Source: Alphaproteobacteria bacterium
GTDB taxonomy: Bacteria > Pseudomonadota > Alphaproteobacteria > RF32 > CAG-239
Direction: 5' to 3'
NCBI GenBank assembly: GCA_017635595.1
Contig: JAGBLF010000004.1
Coordinates: forward strand, 33,792 to 97,791
DNA: 64,000 nt
The number at the start of each line of letters is the position of its first letter. Position 1 is the first letter of the stretch. Shown in pieces: positions 54,066-61,203 of this stretch. Below the pieces are notes generated by a model that did no database searches, was not told the DNA's origin, and was given only the letters and a program-made list of their open reading frames with translations. The translations under genes and the position numbers were made by a program.

Positions 54066-54944
54066 TATGACAACATCTTCCATTTCACCGATTTGTTGCA
54101 ATAACGTCGGGTTTGTAACATCTAAACCTTGGCCGATTCTTTTTAAATCGGTCAAATAATCATCAAAGCTTTGATAATAGATTTCATATTCATACTGTTG
54201 GATTTTAGGAATTTGTTTGTCTTTCAGCATATCTTGGTGCAAACGATTATATGAAAATACATGTTTTTTTTGGTTATCAAATACTGAAATATAAGTTATA
54301 TTCTCAAGGTGTCCCTTTACACCAAAAGAAACAGTTGATAAATACAGTAAAGGATCTTTTGCTTCAATAATGTAAATTCTGCCACCACCGCCGGCAGAAG
54401 CCAAAAGTTGTTGGTATTTATTTTTGATATCTTTTATTTGTTGGCGTGATTTTATCATTTCTTGTCCGGATTGGTCTTTAATCATATAGTTAGCCAAATG
54501 ATATGCCTTTGATTGATTGGGCCATTGTCTTACGATTTGATGTATTTGGGTCGTATCGTTGTTAATCCGCTCAAATTCGTCTTTTAATAATTTAGTGAGC
54601 TGTGTTTCCGTGAGGGTAAAAGATTTTATGATACTGTTGACGTATGTCGGACTTAAATGATTGACTTTGGCAATTTCATCAATAGGCGCAGCCTCGATAT
54701 TCATCTTGCGGGCATTAAAGAGGCGTTTATACGGTGTGGAATGTGTGGATTTTGTGTTACGACTCGCAGCAAGGCCGGCATGGCGATTTATTACGGCAGA
54801 AATTTTAGGTTTTTCTTCAGATGCCGTAAAAGAGCCTTCAGGCACAAAGAATGAAGGCTTTTTGGCATTAGCTGCCACAGCGGAGAAGGCCAGTAAAATC
54901 CACGCAAAAATGATTATCCAGTATATTATCAGTATTTTTTTCAT
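54057..54944 (-). CDS. secreted partner protein B2 of the HEXXH array
   Basis: The 295 residues start at the ATG at 54944 with a signal peptide (MKKILIIYWIIIFAWILLAF, cut after ANA), then KKPSFFVPEGSF. The central and C-terminal domain aligns by eye with B3: NSIIKSFTLTETQL (B3 NSYTMTVHQL), a GGGGRIYIIEAKDPLLYLST block (B3 TVYIITANNDYMYLST), and the end DDYLTDLKRIGQGLDVTNPTLLQQI (B3 CDYADDLIKIGHNEEIANPELMEML). No catalytic motif is seen, so it may be an inhibitor, substrate or binding partner of the A proteins. An earlier ATG at 54968 lies inside the regulatory site and is rejected. Its predicted transcription start falls on the ATG. Confidence 0.6.
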   Translation of the reverse strand: MKKILIIYWIIIFAWILLAFSAVAANAKKPSFFVPEGSFTASEEKPKISAVINRHAGLAASRNTKSTHSTPYKRLFNARKMNIEAAPIDEIAKVNHLSPTYVNSIIKSFTLTETQLTKLLKDEFERINNDTTQIHQIVRQWPNQSKAYHLANYMIKDQSGQEMIKSRQQIKDIKNKYQQLLASAGGGGRIYIIEAKDPLLYLSTVSFGVKGHLENITYISVFDNQKKHVFSYNRLHQDMLKDKQIPKIQQYEYEIYYQSFDDYLTDLKRIGQGLDVTNPTLLQQIGEMEDVVILQ

Positions 54945-54950
54945 AGGTTC

Positions 54951-55000
54951 ATCATAACCGCAAAACATTAACGCAGATTTAAGAAAAAATTTTTTATAAT
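54951..55000. promoter_or_regulatory. divergent promoter with CtrA-type site, B2/A2
   Basis: TTAA-N7-TTAA at 54968-54982. The plus-strand TATAAT is at 54995-55000 (12 bases away; start at 55007, one base before A2's ATG). The minus-strand TATGAT is at 54956-54951 (11 bases away; start at 54944, the A of B2's ATG). The element 54967-55000 is identical over 34 bases to that of the B1/A1 pair, while the coding regions have diverged strongly. That points to selection on the promoter or recent conversion. Confidence 0.65.
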
Positions 55001-55007
55001 GTGAAAT

Positions 55008-55766
55008 ATGATTAGGAAAAGTTTATATTGTTTGATTTGTTTTTTGACTTTTTTTTGTTTTTGCGTGCAACAAGCAGACGCAAGAAGGAGAAATTCGTCT
55101 AGAAACAACAGAAGAGATTTACAGCAGGCAGATACCGAAAACCGCTATCCCGAATCTGTTGAAAAAAGGTGTCGAAATCGGGTTAGCAAAGAAAAAGTCG
55201 CCGATATTAAGGTTAAATACGGACAATTGAGGATAAATACGCAGTTGAACGGAGAAAAACTGCATAATATATGTCATAAGCAAGGCAAAAAAGTTTCAAT
55301 GTGCTCTTGGAAACGAGCCTGTATATTATTTGAAGGTGTATCATCTCATATAGTAACAGAGACAACAGAAACTTCCAAAATGGGTATGTATCGTTGCGCC
55401 TACTTTTCGATGAATGGAACATACAATATTAAGAATGTAACAATATATCTGGATAAAACATTAACGCCAACGGAGATGCGTTTGGCTTTACGCCATGAAT
55501 TACAGCATTTTTATTATTGGCTGAAGTTTATTGAAGACGAAATTAATTATATGAACGGACCATTGGCTCAATATTCCAAAGAGCATGTGATGGTCTGTAA
55601 GAGCAGTAATCCGCTTTGCGGTGATAAAGATTATGTATACGGTGATTTATTTGAAGATTTGGACTATGGTTTTGCACAAGAGGAGATTAAACGTTTAGAT
55701 TTTCATGACCGTATGCATATACAGCAGGATTTGTTGGATGAAATGGATCCGGAATATATGCCGTAA
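55008..55766 (+). CDS. secreted HEXXH metallopeptidase-like protein A2
   Basis: The 252 residues begin with a signal peptide containing several cysteines (MIRKSLYCLICFLTFFCFCV, cut near ADA), then a basic Arg/Asn-rich stretch. The array A pattern follows: RCRNRVSKEKVADIKVKYGQLRIN (residues 54-77), MGMYRC, VTIYLDKTLTPTEMRLAL and the zinc motif HELQH (163-167) in RHELQHFYYW. Cysteines at SMCSWKRAC and VCKSSNPLCGD are additional to the other family members. The C-terminal MC of A1, A3 and A4 is missing (ends DPEYMP). No ribosome binding site is seen upstream; the predicted transcript starts one base before the ATG. It stops 17 bases before the convergent end of B3. Confidence 0.65.
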   Translation: MIRKSLYCLICFLTFFCFCVQQADARRRNSSRNNRRDLQQADTENRYPESVEKRCRNRVSKEKVADIKVKYGQLRINTQLNGEKLHNICHKQGKKVSMCSWKRACILFEGVSSHIVTETTETSKMGMYRCAYFSMNGTYNIKNVTIYLDKTLTPTEMRLALRHELQHFYYWLKFIEDEINYMNGPLAQYSKEHVMVCKSSNPLCGDKDYVYGDLFEDLDYGFAQEEIKRLDFHDRMHIQQDLLDEMDPEYMP

Positions 55767-55783
55767 TTTCTTTTCAGAAGCTG

Positions 55784-56503
55784 TCAGGGATTAATCGCAG
55801 CGTCCATTCTTTCTAACATTTCCATTAGTTCCGGATTTGCAATTTCTTCGTTGTGTCCTATTTTTATCAAATCATCGGCGTAATCACAGAAAATGTCGTC
55901 TTCCAATTTTGAACAGACATTATAGAGATCTTTTGCGTGACTGTCGATTGAATCAGACAAGATATTCTGAAAATTTTGCGGATAGGTTAACAAATGTTGA
56001 TAATCAGGACTAAATATACTCGTGTATAAGGTATCGAACCAGAGCTTGCGGACCGAAGGATACGTCGACAGGTACATATAATCATTATTTGCGGTAATAA
56101 TGTAAACGGTATCTTGGTCTGATAATTTATCAAAAATATTTTGGTATTGTCGGGTAATAAAATTCAGATATTTTGTGCGGGTAGCCACATAATCGTTAAT
56201 TTGTGTTTCTTGTCCGAAATTAAGTATTTTATAGGCCTTCTCTGTCGGATATGCTTGGCGTTTCTGTTTTTTTGCTTCATTTATTTCGTCTTTTATTTTC
56301 TGAGATTTGATTTGAAAAATATCTTTCAGCTGATGAACAGTCATGGTGTATGAATTAATTATGCTATATTGATATGTATCAGGCCATGAATTTTCTTGAG
56401 CCAGAGTTCCAAGCGGGGCCGGTTCAAAATCTGCCGCTTCGGATTTTATGTTGCAAATCGAAATAAAACTAAGCATTAAAAGATAAATCACTATTTTTTT
56501 CAT
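55784..56503 (-). CDS. secreted partner protein B3 of the HEXXH array
   Basis: The 239 residues have a signal peptide (MKKIVIYLLMLSFISICNI, cut near SEAA), then FEPAPLGTL, a helical stretch with KKQKRQAYPTEKAYK, and the shared B domain: YQYSIINSYTMTVHQLKD, TVYIITANNDYMYLST, TLYTSIFSPDYQHLLTYPQNFQNIL and CDYADDLIKIGH. Two or three cysteines near the end (VCSKLEDDIFCDY) are not in B2. It diverges from A3. No catalytic motif is visible. The predicted transcription start lies on its ATG. Confidence 0.6.
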   Translation of the reverse strand: MKKIVIYLLMLSFISICNIKSEAADFEPAPLGTLAQENSWPDTYQYSIINSYTMTVHQLKDIFQIKSQKIKDEINEAKKQKRQAYPTEKAYKILNFGQETQINDYVATRTKYLNFITRQYQNIFDKLSDQDTVYIITANNDYMYLSTYPSVRKLWFDTLYTSIFSPDYQHLLTYPQNFQNILSDSIDSHAKDLYNVCSKLEDDIFCDYADDLIKIGHNEEIANPELMEMLERMDAAINP

Positions 56504-56509
56504 AAATGC

Positions 56510-56558
56510 ATTATATCGTAAATGTATTAACGTAGGTTTAAGAAATGAGAGCTATATT
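56510..56558. promoter_or_regulatory. divergent promoter with CtrA-type site, B3/A3-A4
   Basis: TTAA-N7-TTAA at 56527-56541 with a different core (CGTAGGT) from the other two sites. The minus-strand TATAAT is at 56515-56510 (11 bases away, start on B3's ATG at 56503). The plus-strand TATATT is at 56553-56558 (11 bases away, start near 56565), which leaves a short leader with GGAG before the A3 ATG at 56584. Spacing is conserved although the flanks have diverged. Confidence 0.6.
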
Positions 56559-56583
56559 ACTTATATATCTCGGAGATAATGCT

Positions 56584-57273
56584 ATGCGTATTTATTTAAC
56601 TTTTTTATGTATTGTATCAGCGCTGGTTTTGGTTTCGACCGAAGCGTTTTGTGCTTCATATAATTTTATTCAACAGCAATGCCGTGAACTTGCACAAAAG
56701 AATCCGCCGGAAATTGAAATTATATATAATTACGGAGAATTGAAATATAATACCGATTTATATCAGGTCGATTTAGCACAGATTGATGCCGTGCTTAATC
56801 ACAAAAACAGAGGAGATCTGACCGGATTAACTGATTTGGATCCGGTAATCGAAATGGATGGTGCTGTTTTGAAGTACAAAGTAATGGATGGTGACAGAAT
56901 TTGTGTCTATCCGCAAAAGCTGACAGTTAAAGTAAAATATTCGCCGACTGTTTATATTTTAACAACGCTTCCGAAAGATTCGTGTAAATATAAAATGGCT
57001 GTACGCCACGGTCAGGCTCATGCCGAATTAGGGTACATGATGCTTAATCTGTTGGTAAAAGCGCTACGCAATAAACTTCCGGAGATAGCTAAATATACGA
57101 CGGTGAATGTAATTAACTCGACAGATGGTGAACAGACATTGTTCCTGATGAATGAAACGTATCAAAGACAAATATATCAGCTATGGGAGGTATTTAATAA
57201 TGCCCTGAAGGAGCGGCAACTGATATTGGACAGCGATGAAGTATTCGCGCGTGAAGCCGGGATGTGTTTGTAA
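56584..57273 (+). CDS. secreted protein A3 of the HEXXH array, catalytic Glu lost
   Basis: The 229 residues start at 56584 (GGAG upstream; the earlier ATG at 56545 lies before the predicted transcription start) with signal peptide MRIYLTFLCIVSALVLVSTE. The array A pattern is intact: QQCRELAQKNPPEIEIIYNYGELKYN, DRICVYPQKLTVKVKYSPTVYIL, KDSCKYKMAV, and a C-terminal VFAREAGMCL. The zinc site, however, reads HGQAH (142-146): both histidines remain but the catalytic Glu is Gly. It is therefore probably an inactive paralogue that still could bind zinc or partner. A4 follows 13 bases later and is its closest sister (KNPPEIEIIYNYGEL versus ENPPQVEVKYNYGQL). Confidence 0.65.
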   Translation: MRIYLTFLCIVSALVLVSTEAFCASYNFIQQQCRELAQKNPPEIEIIYNYGELKYNTDLYQVDLAQIDAVLNHKNRGDLTGLTDLDPVIEMDGAVLKYKVMDGDRICVYPQKLTVKVKYSPTVYILTTLPKDSCKYKMAVRHGQAHAELGYMMLNLLVKALRNKLPEIAKYTTVNVINSTDGEQTLFLMNETYQRQIYQLWEVFNNALKERQLILDSDEVFAREAGMCL

Positions 57274-57286
57274 TCGGGAGTTTTTT

Positions 57287-57970
57287 ATGCATAAAATATT
57301 AGCTGTCTGCTGCATAAGTTTATGTACAATTACCGAAGTATGGGCTGATACATATACGGATATGCAGCAGGAATGTATAAAAATCGCTATGGAAAATCCG
57401 CCACAAGTTGAGGTTAAATATAACTACGGGCAGTTGAAAATTAATAACGAATTGGATGAGAAACAATTACAAAAATTTCACTATGAAATGACTCGGGAAA
57501 CCGCCGAAAACTTAAACGGGCTGACTTCACTGCAGCCTTCTATTGTGCTGGACGGCCTTAATAATATGGATGTTCGTGAGCTGCCAAACGGGTATCTTTG
57601 CCTGTTTCCGACAACCCTGAAGGTTAAAATCGAGTATATGCCTGTTGTTTATATTTTAAAAGATATTGCTAAAGGAACATGTAAATATAATTTGACTTTA
57701 AGACATGAGTATACGCATATTGATATTGCTTATGCGGCAATGAATTTGGTGGTTATGGCGTTTAAAAAACAGCTTCCGGCAATTGCCTTCAAGACGAGTG
57801 TTAAGGCTGTGTTGCCCGAGGATGCGGTAAATGTTTCGACACAGATGAATGAGCAATATCAGGCACAAGCTTCGCAAATATGGGACTTGTTCCGGCAAGT
57901 GCTTGATGAACAGCATAAAAAACTGGATGTTCACGATACCTATGCTCGTGAAACAGCCATGTGTAAATAA
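57287..57970 (+). CDS. secreted HEXXH metallopeptidase-like protein A4
   Basis: The 227 residues start at the ATG at 57287 (CGGGAG 6 bases upstream) with signal peptide MHKILAVCCISLCTITEVWA. The array A pattern: QQECIKIAMENPPQVEVKYNYGQLKIN, NGYLCLFPTTLKVKIEYMPVVYIL, KGTCKYNLTL, the zinc motif HEYTH (140-144) in RHEYTHIDIAYAAMNL, and the C-terminal TYARETAMCK. Four aligned cysteines shared with A3 suggest two disulfides. It is the second gene of the A3-A4 transcript, and looks like a tandem duplicate in which A4 kept, and A3 lost, the active site. The stop is 4 bases before the end of the next minus-strand gene. Confidence 0.65.
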   Translation: MHKILAVCCISLCTITEVWADTYTDMQQECIKIAMENPPQVEVKYNYGQLKINNELDEKQLQKFHYEMTRETAENLNGLTSLQPSIVLDGLNNMDVRELPNGYLCLFPTTLKVKIEYMPVVYILKDIAKGTCKYNLTLRHEYTHIDIAYAAMNLVVMAFKKQLPAIAFKTSVKAVLPEDAVNVSTQMNEQYQAQASQIWDLFRQVLDEQHKKLDVHDTYARETAMCK

Positions 57971-57973
57971 ATA

Positions 57974-58642
57974 TCAACAAACGACTTTTTTTAAGAATTC
58001 CAGACAATCTTTAATGTTGTCGATGGCATAATCGATATATTCTGTACCGTTTTTATTTTCTTTGCCGTGACATAAGCGTACGGTTATCATGCCGGCCTTT
58101 TTGGCAAACTCCAGATTGGAATAACTGTCATCAACAAAAATGCAGTTTTCAGGTTTAACTTTGATTTTTTCACAGAATTTTAAGTAAACATCCGGGCTCT
58201 CATTTTTTTTATAACAATCAAATTGTTCAACCGAATAATATCGGCCGTCAAAAAATTCGAATAATCCGATGTGTTTTAAAATAGCCGTGCAGGCATTATA
58301 TGAACTTGTCGATAATATATATTGCGGACATTGAAGTTGTTTAAGCTCTTCAAGCAAACCGGTGTACGGCTTAATAGGATAAAGGTTTTCTTCTTTACGT
58401 TTGTGATAAGCATCAAACATATCTTTTTCGTCTATGCCGTATTTTTCAACAAAAATAGCACCGCCGTCGCGATATGTTTTATATGATTCGGTTACCAAAG
58501 CTTTAGCCGTTTCAAAATCCATATCCAATTTCAAATCCTCAATGGCCGCTTCAGCGGTAATTTTATCAAGAAGATTGTGAAATTCAGGCGTTTCGCGATA
58601 CAATGTATTATCTAAATCCCACACAATAACATCAATTGTCAT
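57974..58642 (-). CDS. HAD-superfamily hydrolase, pyrimidine 5'-nucleotidase-like
   Basis: The 222 residues carry HAD motifs VWDLDNTLYRETPEF (motif I, DxDxT), STSSYN (motif II), the KKNESPDVYLKF lysine region and VDDSYSNLEFAKKAGM (motif IV). The motif I context, the helical cap and the length are those of the SDT1/PHM8-type pyrimidine 5'-nucleotidases of subfamily IA. Substrate prediction is only by similarity. It starts at the ATG at 58642 and is the last gene on the minus strand before the small ORF region. Confidence 0.78.
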   Translation of the reverse strand: MTIDVIVWDLDNTLYRETPEFHNLLDKITAEAAIEDLKLDMDFETAKALVTESYKTYRDGGAIFVEKYGIDEKDMFDAYHKRKEENLYPIKPYTGLLEELKQLQCPQYILSTSSYNACTAILKHIGLFEFFDGRYYSVEQFDCYKKNESPDVYLKFCEKIKVKPENCIFVDDSYSNLEFAKKAGMITVRLCHGKENKNGTEYIDYAIDNIKDCLEFLKKVVC

Positions 58643-58750
58643 CTTGTATATTCCTATGTTTAAACCTCAAAAAATATACCATATTTTCTATATACGTCAA
58701 GTCAAAAGATTTAAGATTGAATTTTGATAATCCGCAAATATATGAACGGC

Positions 58751-58921
58751 ATGAAAAATGTGTATGCCAAATTAGTATTGTTTTGTTTGTGGAGCTCGAT
58801 TTCGGTTTTTTCATATACGGATATCGGGAGCGTCGCCGGATATAATGACAGCTACATTCGCCGGTTGCTAGACAGTATAACCGTAAAACCTTTTACGCTG
58901 TTAATTACCGAGTTTGATTGA
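58751..58921 (+). CDS. doubtful short ORF, possibly exported
   Basis: In the 262-base gap between the HAD gene and cmk, a 56-residue frame begins MKNVYAKLVLFCLWSSISVF, signal-peptide-like, and ends with FTLLITEFD, overlapping the cmk end by 17 bases. The ATG at 58742 is an alternative. No ribosome binding site or homologue is recognised, so this may be chance. Confidence 0.25.
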   Translation: MKNVYAKLVLFCLWSSISVFSYTDIGSVAGYNDSYIRRLLDSITVKPFTLLITEFD

Positions 58922-59573
58922 TTTTGGCTTGAACCAACGGTGTTATTTCTTCGATAACTTCGGCAATACTTAAAAATGAGGTGTCGATGATAACGGCATC
59001 TTCTGCCGGTTTCATCGGTGCAGATGAGCGTTTGGAGTCACGTTCGTCACGGGATATAACGTCTTCTAAGACCTTTTCGTATGAAGTTGACATACCTTTA
59101 GCCGCATATTCTTTATATCGACGTTCGGCGCGTACTTCGGCAGAAGCCGTAATAAACAATTTCAAATCGGCATTCGGACAAATGACTGTTCCGGTATCAC
59201 GGCCATCATAAATAACGCCGTTGGCCGGCGTACCGTCGGCAAACACAGGTGAAAGGGCAAAATTTTTCTGCATAGCTAATAACGCCTGTCTGACTTCAGG
59301 GTAGGCCGATACGACAGAGGCCGCGTTTGAGCCTATATCCGAGCGAAAGTCCGGATGGCGCGAAAGTTCAATCATTTGCTGAAATGTTAAGTTTGCAGCT
59401 ATTTTTAAGGCTTCTTCTTTATTGTTTAAATCGAGTCCGGTTAAAACCATTTGAAGGCCGACTGCTCTGTACACCATACCGGTATCAAAATAGGCCAGCT
59501 TATAGGTTTGAGCCAAATAAGCCGAAAGGGTTCCTTTGCCGGCGGCGGCCGGTCCGTCAATGGTGATAATCAT
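58905..59573 (-). CDS. cmk: cytidylate kinase
   Basis: Cmk phosphorylates CMP and dCMP to the diphosphates. The 222 residues show the P-loop DGPAAAGKGTLSAYLA, FDTGMVYRAVGL, the CMP-binding YDGRDTGTVICPNADLKLF and the lid region SRDERDSKRSSAPMKPAEDAVIIDTS, all canonical. It is alone on the minus strand, diverging from the response regulator. Confidence 0.95.
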   Translation of the reverse strand: MIITIDGPAAAGKGTLSAYLAQTYKLAYFDTGMVYRAVGLQMVLTGLDLNNKEEALKIAANLTFQQMIELSRHPDFRSDIGSNAASVVSAYPEVRQALLAMQKNFALSPVFADGTPANGVIYDGRDTGTVICPNADLKLFITASAEVRAERRYKEYAAKGMSTSYEKVLEDVISRDERDSKRSSAPMKPAEDAVIIDTSFLSIAEVIEEITPLVQAKINQTR

Positions 59574-59699
59574 GTTTTTTTACCTTATAAAAATTTTATT
59601 AATTTATATTTCATTAACATATCTTCCGATATAATGCTAATCAAAAATGGATTTATACAAAGTTTTTTATATAAAAGAACTTGTTGCGGAGATACACGT

Positions 59700-60383
59700 A
59701 TGAAACTTTTAATAGCGGATGATCATGAACTTTTTTTGCAGGGATTGGAATTTATTTTGCATAAAGAGTATCCTAAAGCCGAGATTGTTTCGACGAACAG
59801 TTATACCGGTATCTTTGAGGTTTTGGGTAAACAAAAAGATTTTGATCTGATTATTACGGATTTGGCTATGCCGGGGGCAAATTGGTTGGATGCCATAGCC
59901 AAAATGCACGAGATTTGTGTCGATACACCGATTATTATTATTTCAGCGGTTTTTGACGGCGAAATTTTGCAAAAAACATTTGATATCGGTGTGTCCGGTT
60001 ATGTTTCGAAATCATTTTCAAACAGTATTATTATCAGCGCCATCAATTTAGTATTGGCCGGCGGTATGTATATTCCGCCCGAAGTATTGCATATGAGCCT
60101 TAAATCGTCACCGGAGCCGGTAAAAGATTTGATTAAGGATTTAGATGAAAATAAGTCGGTGGAATATAAGGAAAAAAACAAAGGCATTACACCGCGCCAG
60201 TTGGAAGTGTTACAGTGTTTGTCCGAGGGATTATCCAATAAACAAATAGCTTATAAACTCGGTTTGAGCGAGGGGACGGTAAAAATTCATATTACTTTGT
60301 TAATGCGGACGTTAGATGTAAGTAATCGCGTGTTGGCCGTTAGGGAAGCGGTTAAGCGCGGACTTTTGGAAGAAACAAAATAG
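59700..60383 (+). CDS. NarL/LuxR-type response regulator
   Basis: The 227 residues form a receiver domain with acidic pocket ADDHE, the phosphoacceptor Asp in DLIITDLAMPG and the lysine in GVSGYVSKSF, then an acidic linker. A LuxR-type helix-turn-helix follows (ITPRQLEVLQCLSEGLSNKQIAYKLGLSEGTVKIHITLLMRTLDV, about residues 160-205). The start is the ATG at 59700 with GCGGAGA upstream; the longer frame reaching back to 59451 runs through the cmk gene. No sensor kinase is adjacent. The rquA gene starts 8 bases later, so it may share its transcript and control. Confidence 0.88.
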   Translation: MKLLIADDHELFLQGLEFILHKEYPKAEIVSTNSYTGIFEVLGKQKDFDLIITDLAMPGANWLDAIAKMHEICVDTPIIIISAVFDGEILQKTFDIGVSGYVSKSFSNSIIISAINLVLAGGMYIPPEVLHMSLKSSPEPVKDLIKDLDENKSVEYKEKNKGITPRQLEVLQCLSEGLSNKQIAYKLGLSEGTVKIHITLLMRTLDVSNRVLAVREAVKRGLLEETK

Positions 60384-60391
60384 GAGCCGAA

Positions 60392-61108
60392 ATGACGGAT
60401 ACGGTTGAGATGCCTGCTTATATGAATGTTTTGGCAAATAGGATATACAGTGATTCTGTTGCCAGCGGTGTGCTGGATGATAATCGCGTTGTGACTTTTC
60501 TTAATTTGGGGGCGAATAATAAAATTATCAAAGAATTGGTGCAGGAAATTACCAAAAATGCGCATGTTTTGCAAATAGGCGTGACCTTTGGTAAAGAAAT
60601 GCATGCCGTTTATAATAAAGTTTGCAAACAGGGAAAATTCGATGTTTTTGACGTTTCTCCTTTGCAGGTTAAGCGTGCCCGCGTAAAGTTCAGGCATTTT
60701 AATATCAATATTATGAACTATGATGCCTCCGTGCCGTGGGAAGAAAAATATGATGTGATTGTTTGCTATAATATCATTAAAGAATTACCCCTTAAAACGC
60801 GGCGTAAAGTTATGGATAATGTCTTGAACAGCCTGACAAACGGCGGAAAAGCAGTTTTTATCGATTGTGCCGAACCGACACCGCTAAATCCGTTAAAATG
60901 GCCACTGTTTTGGTTTAATCGATTGTATCGTCCGTTTGCCGAAAGCTTGTGGAATTCACCGATAGAAGATTTTTGCAGCAATAAAGACGAATTTCGTTGG
61001 CAACATACTTATTATTGGGGACGGATCCACCAAAAAACCGTTGCCGTGCGCAAAATTTTAAGCAGCGAAGATGTCAAAAAGCTGACGAATTTGTTTCGCG
61101 GTTCATAA
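60392..61108 (+). CDS. rquA: probable rhodoquinone biosynthesis methyltransferase-like protein RquA
   Basis: RquA converts ubiquinone to rhodoquinone, the low-potential quinone used by fumarate reductase in anaerobic respiration. The 238 residues have a methyltransferase fold. Marks in the RquA pattern are PAYMNVLANRIY near the start, HVLQIGVTFGKEMHAVY (modified SAM loop), FDVFDVSPLQVKRAR, VIVCYNIIKELPLKTRRKVMD, AVFIDCAEPTPLNPLKWPLFWFNRLYRPFAESLWN and WQHTYYWGRIHQKTVAVRK. An ordinary UbiE/UbiG lacks the last two. The assignment is from memory of the R. rubrum sequence. It follows the response regulator by 8 bases. Confidence 0.65.
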   Translation: MTDTVEMPAYMNVLANRIYSDSVASGVLDDNRVVTFLNLGANNKIIKELVQEITKNAHVLQIGVTFGKEMHAVYNKVCKQGKFDVFDVSPLQVKRARVKFRHFNINIMNYDASVPWEEKYDVIVCYNIIKELPLKTRRKVMDNVLNSLTNGGKAVFIDCAEPTPLNPLKWPLFWFNRLYRPFAESLWNSPIEDFCSNKDEFRWQHTYYWGRIHQKTVAVRKILSSEDVKKLTNLFRGS

Positions 61109-61203
61109 ATAAACAAGTCTAAAAATCTGAGTTTTTTATTGAAAAAATGATTCTTGCGGTTTATAGTCAAGGAGATTTATGTATTTAATAATGGAAGAAA
61201 AAA

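Noticed and set aside
52700..57970. Toxin-antitoxin reading of the A/B pairs
   Set aside because: Both partners carry signal peptides and are larger than usual toxin-antitoxin proteins; divergent, not cotranscribed. A protease/partner reading fits better.
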